A stretch of DNA of 57,356 nt from Methylobacterium isbiliense (lineage in GTDB: Bacteria; Pseudomonadota; Alphaproteobacteria; Rhizobiales; Beijerinckiaceae), in assembly GCF_022179325.1 (NCBI RefSeq), contig NZ_BPQQ01000044.1, forward strand, positions 1-57,356, in the 5' to 3' direction. The notes under the pieces were generated by a model. That model did not search any database and was not told where the DNA came from. It saw only the letters and a program-made list of their open reading frames with translations. The position numbers and the translations under genes were made by a program. Positions within the stretch are counted from its first letter, which is position 1. Each line of letters opens with the position of its first letter. Positions 24,592 through 31,663 of this stretch are shown here, piece by piece.

Positions 24592-26028
24592 TCAATCGTC
24601 GGTCGAGAACACGCGGTCGCCCACGAAGATCATGTCCCGGTCGGGCTGCGGCGGATCGTTCTGCGAGCCGAAGGCGAAGAAGTGCCGCCGCACCCGCCCG
24701 TCGGCGCCCGTCAGGGTCAGGGTGTGGCGGTCGAGGGCGTAGCGGCCGCCCTCGGGGGCGCGGCGCCGCCCGAGCGCGGAGCCGACGCCGGTGGTCGCGC
24801 CCGAGTTGGTCGCGCCGACCGAGCCGCCCCGGCCGTAGCGGCCGTCCGGCCGGAAATCGTACCGGCTCGACACGGCGATCGTCACGTCGCCGCCGAGCGC
24901 GCTGTTGCCGCCGCCCGAGAGCCGGCGATAGCCGCGCGACAGGGTCTCCCCCGCCCCGGCCGGGAAGGCCTTGAAGAAGCTGCCGTCCTGCAGGCGGTAG
25001 GAGATCGGCTTGCCGCCGGTGCCGGTGAGGTCGAAGCCGGCGCCCGAGCGGGTCCAGCGGCCGAAGCGGCGGGGCTTGGCCTGCCGCTCGGCCGCAAGAT
25101 CGACGTCCTCCAGGGCCGCGTCGTCGATCTCGTAGTAGCTGCCGTCCCGCAGCAGGATCAGCGGCTCGTAGTCGATCGTAACCATGCCGCCGACGCCGAC
25201 GCCGGTGGTCGCGCGGAAGTACACGCCTTCCACCTGCTCCCAGTTGGCGGCGTGGAGCGGCGTCGCGGGCCCAGCGGCCGGCGGCATCTCGCCGCGCGCG
25301 GGCGGCTCCACGGGGCGCGGCGGATCGTCGGCCGGGCGGGGTCGGTCAGCGATCTGGGCGCGCCCCTTCGCCACCAAGCCCTCATCCGTCATGTCGAGGG
25401 CGCGCAGCTTGGCCGGCGGGATGAACTCGCCCGAGAGGGTGCCGAGGAAGCGCGGCATCACGCCGAGCCGCCGGGCCGCCTGCCAGCCGGCATGGTGCAG
25501 CACGGCGCGCAGCTTGACCTGCTCGGCGAAGGCCGCGCGCGTCTCCGGCCCGGACAGCGGCGGCTTCACCGCCATCGGCGCCACGAACTGGCGGCGGATC
25601 GCCCGCAGCGCCGCCGGGCTCGGCTCCGCCTGGGTGTCGTTGGCGACCATCCATTGCAGGGCGACGAAGGCCGTCAGCACGTCCCCGGCATCGCCTGCCC
25701 GCAGGCCGGTGCCGTCGAGCAGGGTGCGGAAGATCGCGTCGTGATCGTGTTGGCGCATCTCGCGCGCGGTCTCGGCCGCCGCGATCGGGTTGGTGGCCTG
25801 CAGCTCCCGCAGGTGCCGGGCGACGGTCCGGGCGCGCAGCTCCGCCGTCGAGGTGAAGGGCAGCGCCGGGGCGCCCTCCTCCGAGGCCGGTCGCTCCCTC
25901 TCGTCGCCGGGCGTCCGGAGCGGCGGCAGCTGCACCCCGGGCGGCGCGTCCGCTCCGCCCTGCTGGGCCTGCACGGAGCCTGCGACCAGGCCTGCCAGGA
26001 TGCCGAAGGGGACGAGGGCGCGTCGCAT
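24592..26028 (-). CDS. Secreted two-domain protein (DUF6683-like plus beta-rich domain)
   Basis: 478 aa. Signal peptide ~1-21 (ending VQAQ); CAGGAGCG lies before the ATG. The N-terminal half is helical (ARTVARHLRELQATNP, DVLTAFVALQWMVAND, RAIRRQFVA), a pattern I associate with DUF6683, at low certainty. After a Pro-rich linker (~235-255) the C-terminal half is beta-rich (NWEQVEGVYFRATTG, DGSYYEIDDAALED, RRFGRWTRSGAGFDLTG, then a Gly/Ser-rich turn and RHTLTLTGADGRVRRHFF), reminiscent of lipocalin-type barrels. It is the last gene of the co-oriented minus-strand cluster, so it should act in the periplasm with the other exported products. Confidence 0.75.
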   Translation of the reverse strand: MRRALVPFGILAGLVAGSVQAQQGGADAPPGVQLPPLRTPGDERERPASEEGAPALPFTSTAELRARTVARHLRELQATNPIAAAETAREMRQHDHDAIFRTLLDGTGLRAGDAGDVLTAFVALQWMVANDTQAEPSPAALRAIRRQFVAPMAVKPPLSGPETRAAFAEQVKLRAVLHHAGWQAARRLGVMPRFLGTLSGEFIPPAKLRALDMTDEGLVAKGRAQIADRPRPADDPPRPVEPPARGEMPPAAGPATPLHAANWEQVEGVYFRATTGVGVGGMVTIDYEPLILLRDGSYYEIDDAALEDVDLAAERQAKPRRFGRWTRSGAGFDLTGTGGKPISYRLQDGSFFKAFPAGAGETLSRGYRRLSGGGNSALGGDVTIAVSSRYDFRPDGRYGRGGSVGATNSGATTGVGSALGRRRAPEGGRYALDRHTLTLTGADGRVRRHFFAFGSQNDPPQPDRDMIFVGDRVFSTDD

Positions 26029-26098
26029 GGGGTCGCTCCTGTTCGCGGGAGAATCGGGCGGCTGCGGTCAGCGCGCGGGGCCGGCGAGGATGGCGCGG

Positions 26099-26428
26099 TC
26101 AGGACCGCCCGCGCGCGCGCCAGACCGCGAGGGCAGCGCCGGCGAGGCCCGCGAGCAGCGTCAGCAGCATGACCGGCAGGAGGGCGATGACGATCCAGCC
26201 CATCATCGTCAGCCCGTGGAGGAGGCTGCCGATGTCGAACCCCGCGACCGGACAGGGCTGGACGCCGGCCTCGTTCACCGGGCAGCCCGTCAGCCCCGCG
26301 AGCGCCAAGCCCGTGGCGAAGAGCAGCGCCGGCAGCCACGCGAGGCCGGCGGCAATCGCGAGGCCCCGCCATCCCCGGCTGGCGAGCGGGCCGAACAGCA
26401 GAAGGCGTCGCAGGCGTTGGCCGTCCAT
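26099..26428 (-). CDS. Small membrane protein, two hydrophobic segments
   Basis: 109 aa from ATG 26428, which has a GGGCGGGGGCGGG purine tract before it. An upstream ATG at 26446 would overlap the previous stop as ATGA and add six residues. Segments ~22-47 (GLAIAAGLAWLPALLFATGLAL) and ~74-104 (MMGWIVIALLPVMLLTLLAGLAG) flank a loop with CPVNEAGVQPCPVAGFDIG, whose two Cys may form a disulfide outside the membrane. The role is unknown. It sits between two secreted-protein genes and is probably in the same transcript. Confidence 0.7.
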   Translation of the reverse strand: MDGQRLRRLLLFGPLASRGWRGLAIAAGLAWLPALLFATGLALAGLTGCPVNEAGVQPCPVAGFDIGSLLHGLTMMGWIVIALLPVMLLTLLAGLAGAALAVWRARGRS

Positions 26429-26442
26429 CCCGCCCCCGCCCC

Positions 26443-26721
26443 TCATCGCGGCGCGCGGCCGGCGCAGGGCTGCCAGGAGCGCTGATAGCCGGCCTCCCCC
26501 GGCCGGCCGTAGCACCAGCCCGCGGCATTGAGCCGGCGGTCGAGGGCGTCGCGCCGCGTGCAGGCCTCCTGCGTGCGCGGGTCGTCGCCGCGGCCACCCC
26601 GGCAGGCGCTGTTCTGCGCCGCCCAGTCCCGCAGCAAGGCGGTCGGCTCCCCACCGGCCGGAGCCGCCCGGGCGGGCGGGAGGCCGGCGAGGAGCGGGAG
26701 GAGGAGAAGCATCGCCTTCAT
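26443..26721 (-). CDS. Small secreted Cys-containing protein
   Basis: 92 aa. The signal peptide (MKAMLLLLPLLAGLPPARA) ends near residue 20. The mature ~70 residues hold four Cys (in NSACRGG, QEACTRR, GWCYGR, QPCAGR), enough for two disulfides, and read like a compact helical periplasmic protein. The spacing AQNSACRGG..ACTRRDALDRRLNAAGWCYG is common among small exported alphaproteobacterial proteins of unknown function. It is 44 bases after the SH3-like gene and nearly overlaps the next one. Confidence 0.75.
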   Translation of the reverse strand: MKAMLLLLPLLAGLPPARAAPAGGEPTALLRDWAAQNSACRGGRGDDPRTQEACTRRDALDRRLNAAGWCYGRPGEAGYQRSWQPCAGRAPR

Positions 26722-26765
26722 GGTCGGCTCTTTCGTGCAGGATGGAGGAGCGGAGAGGACCCCCG

Positions 26766-27515
26766 CTACGGCGCGCGGCGGTAGAGGCCACGGAAGCTCA
26801 CGTTCAGGCCGCCGCAGGCGTTGTTGTCGTCGACGAGCCAGGGGCCGAGCCGCCGCATCCAGACCTTGCAGGCCGTGGCGTCGCCTTGTCCGACCGGGAG
26901 CGTGCCGCTCTCCCCCATGGCGAAGCTCAGCGCGTCGCCGGACGGCGTCACCGTCCCTTCGAGACTGCCCATGTTGATGGCCCCGCGCCGGACCCGCTCG
27001 GGATCGACCGATCCCCAGGTGGCGTCGCCGCTGAGCGCGAGGGTGCCCGGACGGGCGCCCGGCTTCACCCGGATCGTCGCCTCGACCCGGGTCCAGGTGC
27101 CGAGCCAGTCCTCCGGCGCGACCGTTCCGCCCGGCTCGACCGCCACCGCCTCCGCCGGCAGCCAGCCGGACCGGCCTGCATCGGTGCGTCCTCCGCCGCC
27201 GGGCGCGAGGTAGGTGGCGCAGAGATACGGGCCGCGCCGCGCCCCGACCAGCACGCGGTCGCCGGGCACGAGGTAGGCCCGGGCCCGGCACTCGGGCGAC
27301 GCCCCCGGGCAGCCCTTCCGCTCGACCGCATCCCTGAGGAAGTGGACGCGGTCGGACCCGCCGACCCGGCCGACCGCGAGCGGCGGGGCTTCGGAGAGCG
27401 CCGGCAGGTCGCGGCAGGCGCCGTCCTCGGCCCTGGCACCCTGCAGGGCACCTTGGATGAGCGCGCCGGGGACCGACCCGAGGAGGAGGACGGCGAAGCT
27501 CAGGTGACGGCGCAT
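26766..27515 (-). CDS. Secreted protein with SH3-like N-terminus
   Basis: 249 aa from ATG 27515 (MRRHLSFAVLLLGS); two upstream in-frame ATGs arise from the 17-bp repeats and are less likely. A signal peptide is followed by a ~85-residue domain with AYLVPGDRVLVGARRGPYLCATY and SGWLPAEAV, the look of a bacterial SH3 fold. A second, beta-rich region (EDWLGTWTRVEATIRVKPG, LSGDATWG, VRMRRLGPWLV-like, DNNACGGLNVSFRGLYRR) ends at the C-terminus. Several Cys suggest periplasmic disulfides. I recall similar two-part proteins in Hyphomicrobiales but no named function. Confidence 0.72.
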   Translation of the reverse strand: MRRHLSFAVLLLGSVPGALIQGALQGARAEDGACRDLPALSEAPPLAVGRVGGSDRVHFLRDAVERKGCPGASPECRARAYLVPGDRVLVGARRGPYLCATYLAPGGGGRTDAGRSGWLPAEAVAVEPGGTVAPEDWLGTWTRVEATIRVKPGARPGTLALSGDATWGSVDPERVRRGAINMGSLEGTVTPSGDALSFAMGESGTLPVGQGDATACKVWMRRLGPWLVDDNNACGGLNVSFRGLYRRAP

Positions 27516-27523
27516 GGCGTTTC

Positions 27524-27574
27524 GGACCATCGTGGGCAAGGGACCATCGTGGGTAAGGGACCATCGTGGGCAAG
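27524..27574. repeat. Three tandem 17-bp repeats in a divergent promoter
   Basis: Unit GGACCATCGTGGGCAAG at 27524-27540, 27541-27557 and 27558-27574, with one changed base in the middle copy. It lies in the 92-base gap between the minus-strand gene starting at 27515 and a small plus-strand gene at 27608. It could be a repeated operator or simple slippage expansion. Confidence 0.85.
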
Positions 27575-27607
27575 GCGGGCGCCGCGGCGCGGCGGGGACG
27601 AGACGTC

Positions 27608-27757
27608 ATGGGATCGCGGCGCGTGCGGATGGCGGTCGGATCGGGGCTGGTGGCGCTCGCCGCGATCGCGGCCATGCTCTGGCTCGCCGGCGTGGCGGCG
27701 CAGGACGCCTGCCTGGACGGGGGCGGGGCGTGGCGGGACGGGGCCTGCCTGCGCTGA
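27608..27757 (+). CDS. Possible small membrane-anchored protein
   Basis: 49 aa (ATG 27608), the only plus-strand candidate inside a long minus-strand cluster. A basic start (MGSRRVRM) leads into one hydrophobic helix (GLVALAAIAAMLWLAGVAA, ~12-30) and a short tail DACLDGGGAWRDGACLR with two Cys. CLDxGGxW...C tails recur in small alphaproteobacterial envelope proteins, which argues for a real gene; the length alone would not. Confidence 0.5.
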   Translation: MGSRRVRMAVGSGLVALAAIAAMLWLAGVAAQDACLDGGGAWRDGACLR

Positions 27758-27779
27758 ACGCCGGGGGCTCGCGCGCCGC

Positions 27780-28742
27780 CTACTTCGGGGCGACGGAGGC
27801 GGCGACGCGCTCGGCGCGGGCGATCGTGTCGGCTTGAGCGGCATCGGCCATGCCGATCACCCGCAGGTATCGCGGCCCGTCGAACAGGACGGTCTGCGTC
27901 ACGGCGAGCGGCCGCGCGGTCTTCGGGTCCGTCGCGCTGGCGCGCAACCGCACGATCACGGTCGTGCCGCGGGTCGAGCGGTCCTCGTCCGTCACCGTCA
28001 CGTCCTTGAGGTCGCGCAGGGTGCCGAGCGCCTTGCGGGCGAAGGCGCTCTCCTGCCCGGCGGCGACCGCCGCCTGCCCGAGCGAGGGCGCGATGATGAT
28101 CATCGGCTGCGTCCGCTCCGGATCGACATCCTTCGCACCCTCCGTGAGGAGCAGGGAATTGCCCATCACGACGCGCACCGGGCGGAACCCGGCCATCTCG
28201 CCGACGCTGTAGGGCAGCGTCGCGATCTGCTCGTCGAGGCTCGCGGGCGTCCGGAACGCGATGGTGCGCAAAGCCGCCTCGACGGCCTCGCCCGGCACCT
28301 GCCCGGCGGCCTGCTCGGGAACCTGCACGGTCACGAGGCCGGTGCCCGCCCCGCCCCGCACCACGGCGACCCATTTCGCATAGGTGAGCCCGTGCGCCGC
28401 CTGGGCGCCGCGCAGGAGCCGTCCCTCCCCGCCCGCGACCGCGAGCGCCTCGCCCTCGCCGGTCACGGCGAAGCCGGTCGGGCGCAGGGCCTCGGGGGTG
28501 AACCTGCGGCTGATCTCCGGATAGGCCTCGGCCGGCATCTCCATGATGACGATCGAGGCGCCGGAGCGGTGCTCGAACCCGGCGAAGCCCCGGGCGGGCG
28601 TCATGCCGGGCGGCGGCACGAGGCCGATCGCGGTCGCGGGCGGGAAGACCGGCTCGGCGGCGCGCGAGGCGGCGGGCAGGCCGGCGAGGACCGCGAGGGC
28701 GAGAAGACGGCCGGCCGCGCGGCGCGAGAGCGTGAGCATCAT
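27780..28742 (-). CDS. Secreted protein of unknown function
   Basis: 320 aa. Signal peptide (~1-28, ending SRA-AEPV). The mature part has a repeated alternation of beta strands: GFAGFEHRSGASIVIMEMP, EGRLLRGAQ..YAKWVAVVRG, VRVVMGNSLLLTEG, MIIIAPSLGQ, TVTDEDRSTRGTTVIVRLR, ALYLRVIGMA-like end. The P..MTPA..FAGFE..SGASI opening resembles periplasmic proteins that share a fold with PsbP or outer-membrane assembly factors, but I cannot name it. It is 28 bases downstream of the CsgG/LpoB-like gene, so the two are likely co-transcribed. Confidence 0.72.
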   Translation of the reverse strand: MMLTLSRRAAGRLLALAVLAGLPAASRAAEPVFPPATAIGLVPPPGMTPARGFAGFEHRSGASIVIMEMPAEAYPEISRRFTPEALRPTGFAVTGEGEALAVAGGEGRLLRGAQAAHGLTYAKWVAVVRGGAGTGLVTVQVPEQAAGQVPGEAVEAALRTIAFRTPASLDEQIATLPYSVGEMAGFRPVRVVMGNSLLLTEGAKDVDPERTQPMIIIAPSLGQAAVAAGQESAFARKALGTLRDLKDVTVTDEDRSTRGTTVIVRLRASATDPKTARPLAVTQTVLFDGPRYLRVIGMADAAQADTIARAERVAASVAPK

Positions 28743-28770
28743 CGGGCGAACTCCGCTGGCGAGGGGGGTA

Positions 28771-29718
28771 TCAGCGCGTGGCGACGCGGCTGAGAACGAA
28801 GGTGTTGCCGGAGAACTGGACCTGCCCCGGTGCGCTCATGTGCTCCAGCATCAGGCGCAGGTTGCGGCCGAGCCGGGCGGAATCCGAGCGGGTCTCGTAC
28901 CAGTACTCGGCGGCGGACGCGCCGGAGCGCACCGGGCGGTGGTGCTCGTAGCAGCGGAAGGCGGCCATGTACTCCTCGGCGGCCTGCACCTCCTGGGCCG
29001 AGAAGCCGTTGAGGCGCACCACGTAGGCGGTCGGCAGCCCGCCGCAGGCCTCGGTGCCGGGCGCGGCCACCGCCCCGGCGGGCGGCGCCTCGCCGAGGGG
29101 CGCCGGGCCGGCATCGGCGGCGCGGCGGGGCGCCACGAACCCGTCGAGCTTCGCGGTCAGCGCGGCGGCCACGTCGCCCGCGATGGTCTTCGCCTCGGCG
29201 CCGACCCGCTCCAGCAGGCACTCGCGGTCGCAGCCCTGCGGCAGGGGCGGCAGCTGCACGCCCGCCACCTCGAAGGAGCCGAGCGACTGGCCGGTGCGCA
29301 CGTTGAGGAGCCGTCCCGGAATGCGGACCGACGGGCGCACGATGTCGGAATAGGCGGATTTCGAGGCCGAGGCGTAGATCTGGAAGATCGCGACCACGTC
29401 GAGCGGCGGGTTCGACACCGCGCGGGCGACCTCGATCAGCTCCGCATCGCGCCGGCGCACCCGGTTGGGCTGGGTGAAGCCCATCGCCACCGCGGTCTCA
29501 TCGTAGACGTTGTAGCCGCGCAGGTTCATCGTCTCGGAGAGTTCGGCGATCACGCGCTGGAAGATCCGGTTGCCGCGCGGCACCGCATCCTCGTCCGCGT
29601 CCTCGCCCATCACCACGACGTTCGGCTTGCCCTGCGCCAGCGCGGGCGCGGCGGACAGGCCGAGGATCAGGGCGAAGGCCGCCGGGGCGGCGCCCAGGAT
29701 GGTGCGCAGTGGAATCAT
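28771..29718 (-). CDS. Secreted CsgG/LpoB/TolB-N-like protein
   Basis: 315 aa. Signal peptide ends ALAQ (~29). Then KPNVVVMGEDADEDAVPRGN, FQRVIAELSETMNLRGYNVYDE, LDVVAIFQIYAS, PGRLLNVRTGQSLGSFEVAG and a helix IAGDVAAALTAKLDG. This strand order (activity strand, helix, RGYxVYDE, VxxIFQIYA, RLLNVxTGxxxxS) is that of the CsgG/LpoB/TolB-N superfamily, which forms outer-membrane or regulator proteins in the periplasm. A second helical segment follows an Ala/Pro linker. The fold is inferred, not searched. It sits between the OmpA-domain gene and another secreted protein. Confidence 0.7.
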   Translation of the reverse strand: MIPLRTILGAAPAAFALILGLSAAPALAQGKPNVVVMGEDADEDAVPRGNRIFQRVIAELSETMNLRGYNVYDETAVAMGFTQPNRVRRRDAELIEVARAVSNPPLDVVAIFQIYASASKSAYSDIVRPSVRIPGRLLNVRTGQSLGSFEVAGVQLPPLPQGCDRECLLERVGAEAKTIAGDVAAALTAKLDGFVAPRRAADAGPAPLGEAPPAGAVAAPGTEACGGLPTAYVVRLNGFSAQEVQAAEEYMAAFRCYEHHRPVRSGASAAEYWYETRSDSARLGRNLRLMLEHMSAPGQVQFSGNTFVLSRVATR

Positions 29719-29749
29719 CGGGTCTTCTCCGGATGGGCTGGGGTGAGGC

Positions 29750-30553
29750 TCAGTCGGCGCAGGGCAGCGCCGTCGGGGCGGCGTCGAAATCGTCGAGGTC
29801 GAGGACGACGCGGTGGCGGGGATCGGCGTGGTGCGGCGCGCAGGCCGCGGCGGCGACCGGGCCGATGAAGGACAGGGCGCCGGTGCGCGGCGCGATCAGG
29901 CTCACCTCGACGCGCCGGTTGATCCGCGCGAGCGGCGCGGACGGGTCCCGGGGCCGGCTCGGCCCCCAGCCGTGGACGCGCAGGCGGTCCGGATCGATGC
30001 CGTAGACCTCGACGAGATGCGCCTTCACGGCCCGGGCCCGGGCGAGCGACAGGCGGCGGTTGTAGGCGGGCGTTCCCGCCGCGTCCGTGTGGCCGGCGAT
30101 CAGGAAGCCGTGGCGGGAGAGTTGGCGCGAGCCGAGGGCCTGCCCCAGCGGTTCGAGCTGGATGCGCGCCTCCGGCGTCAGGCGGGCGCTGTCGTAGGCG
30201 AAGAACACCGTGAGATCGACCGCGCGACCGGCATCGACGCTGAGCGCCGGTCCGCCGTCGTCCGGGGCGACCCGGAGCGGCCGGGACGGCGCGCCGGGAT
30301 TGCCGTCCGCGAACGGGGCGAGCGCGCGGATGATCGCGGTGGCCGACGGGTTGGCGGCGCGGGCCTCGGCCGCCTCCGCGGCCTCGTCCCGGGCCGGCGC
30401 CCCGGTCTCGGGCGCGCGCAGGCCCGGCGCCTCGGTGAGCGGGTTCGCGTGGGCGCCGCCGAGGGCGAGGGTCAGGCTCACGCCCAGACCCAGCCCCTTG
30501 AGCAGGCCGATGCGGGCGGCCCGCCCGCGCGCGGCTGCGCCATCGATCGCCAT
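29750..30553 (-). CDS. OmpA-domain envelope protein
   Basis: 267 aa from ATG 30553 with GGGAG upstream; the frame continues upstream but overlaps the protease gene. The N-terminus has a hydrophobic export or anchor segment (GLLKGLGLGVSLTLALGGAHA, ~16-37), then an Ala/Glu-rich linker. The OmpA domain covers ~115-225: DLTVFFAYDSARLTPEA, GHTDAAGTPAYNRRLSLARA (with the peptidoglycan-binding Asp), DRLRVHGWG and RINRRVEVSL (with the binding Arg). It probably attaches the complex to peptidoglycan. A Cys-containing tail (~240-267) is unusual for the family. Confidence 0.85.
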   Translation of the reverse strand: MAIDGAAARGRAARIGLLKGLGLGVSLTLALGGAHANPLTEAPGLRAPETGAPARDEAAEAAEARAANPSATAIIRALAPFADGNPGAPSRPLRVAPDDGGPALSVDAGRAVDLTVFFAYDSARLTPEARIQLEPLGQALGSRQLSRHGFLIAGHTDAAGTPAYNRRLSLARARAVKAHLVEVYGIDPDRLRVHGWGPSRPRDPSAPLARINRRVEVSLIAPRTGALSFIGPVAAAACAPHHADPRHRVVLDLDDFDAAPTALPCAD

Positions 30554-30633
30554 GAGGTCACTCCCGTTTCCATCGGGCCTTGCTTCGGCCCCCCTCGCTC
30601 CATCCCTGGACGCCGCAGAGCGGTTTTCGCCGC

Positions 30634-31587
30634 TCAGCGCCCGCGCAGGATCGCGTTCATCTGGCCCGGATCGAGAGAGCCGTCGGCGGCCGGCCTCGGG
30701 GGCGGCTGCGCGCTGGCCGCGGCGGGTGCGGCCGCCGGACGGCTCTGCCCCGCCGCGATCTCGGCGAGCAGGCGGCTGCGGCCGAGGATGGCCGAGAGCC
30801 GCGTCGCGCTGTTGAAGCTCGACGGGTCCTTCGGGTCGAGCCCGCCCTCCTTGTGGAGCGCGACACCGGCCACCTCGGTGTCGAACATCAGCGAGCCGGA
30901 GGAGCCGCCGAGCGTGTCGCAGCGATGGCGCAGGTCGGGCCCGTCGGGCTGGTCCTTCAGGGCGAAGCAGCGGAATCGGCTCATCACCTTGGGCCGCCCG
31001 AGCGGGTGGTGGATCACCAGCATCGAGCGGCTGCCCGGCACCGCCTCGCCCGAGAGCCGGGCCGTGCCGTAGGTGGCCGCCGGGTTCCCGGCGACGCGGG
31101 CGAGCGCGTAGTCGAGGCGCGCGTCGAATTCCACCGGGCGCGGATCTAGGTCGAAGCGCCGCGAGCCCTTCCCGTCGAGGGTGAGGTAATCCATCAGGAT
31201 CGAGGCCTTGACGGGCGTGAGGTCGCCGGCCTGCGGCAGGCAATGGTGGTTGGTCAGCACGTAGTCGCCGGGCAGGAGCGCGCCCGTGCAGGACGCGCCG
31301 ACCGTCTGGCCGGAGCGGGCGTTGCGCAGCACGATGTCGACCCGCCCGACCGGCCGTGCCAGGGCGGCGAGGCTGTCCCGGGGATCGAGTTCGGCGATCG
31401 GCTCAAAGGCGCCCTTGTTCTGGTCGACATAGGCCGCGGCATCGCCGGTGGTCTGGCGCAGGGGCAGCTGGGCGCGGCCGTAATCGGCCGGATCGAAGCC
31501 GACGCTCTGCGCGTGGCCCGCGCAGGGCATCAGCAGCAGGCCCAGCACGGCGAGCGTCGGGCGGCCTGTCCGGCGGCGTGCGGCCAT
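30634..31587 (-). CDS. Secreted trypsin-like serine protease (S1/V8 type)
   Basis: 317 aa; GAGAGGAGG before ATG. The signal peptide ends GHAQ (~27). The triad is complete: His115 in TNHHC, Asp159 in LDYALARV and Ser230 in GGSSGS. Cys100 and Cys116, and Cys207 and Cys223, could form disulfides. After the protease domain (~80-265) comes an Ala/Pro-rich tail (RPAAAPAAASAQPPPRPA) and a short C-terminal GQMNAILRGR. Family members cleave periplasmic or extracellular proteins. Its place between a membrane-anchored Lon-like protein and an OmpA-domain protein suggests it works in the periplasm on a partner from the same operon. Confidence 0.9.
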   Translation of the reverse strand: MAARRRTGRPTLAVLGLLLMPCAGHAQSVGFDPADYGRAQLPLRQTTGDAAAYVDQNKGAFEPIAELDPRDSLAALARPVGRVDIVLRNARSGQTVGASCTGALLPGDYVLTNHHCLPQAGDLTPVKASILMDYLTLDGKGSRRFDLDPRPVEFDARLDYALARVAGNPAATYGTARLSGEAVPGSRSMLVIHHPLGRPKVMSRFRCFALKDQPDGPDLRHRCDTLGGSSGSLMFDTEVAGVALHKEGGLDPKDPSSFNSATRLSAILGRSRLLAEIAAGQSRPAAAPAAASAQPPPRPAADGSLDPGQMNAILRGR

Positions 31588-31663
31588 CGTGGTCCTCCTC
31601 TCCCGGCCTTCCGTTTAGGCCGGCCGTGTGACGGGTCGTCGAAGGGGGCGCCCGCCCCCTGTC

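Noticed and set aside
27514-27837. 107-codon plus-strand frame over the 17-bp repeats
   Set aside because: Its start arises from the repeat itself and it overlaps the more plausible 49-codon gene in another frame.
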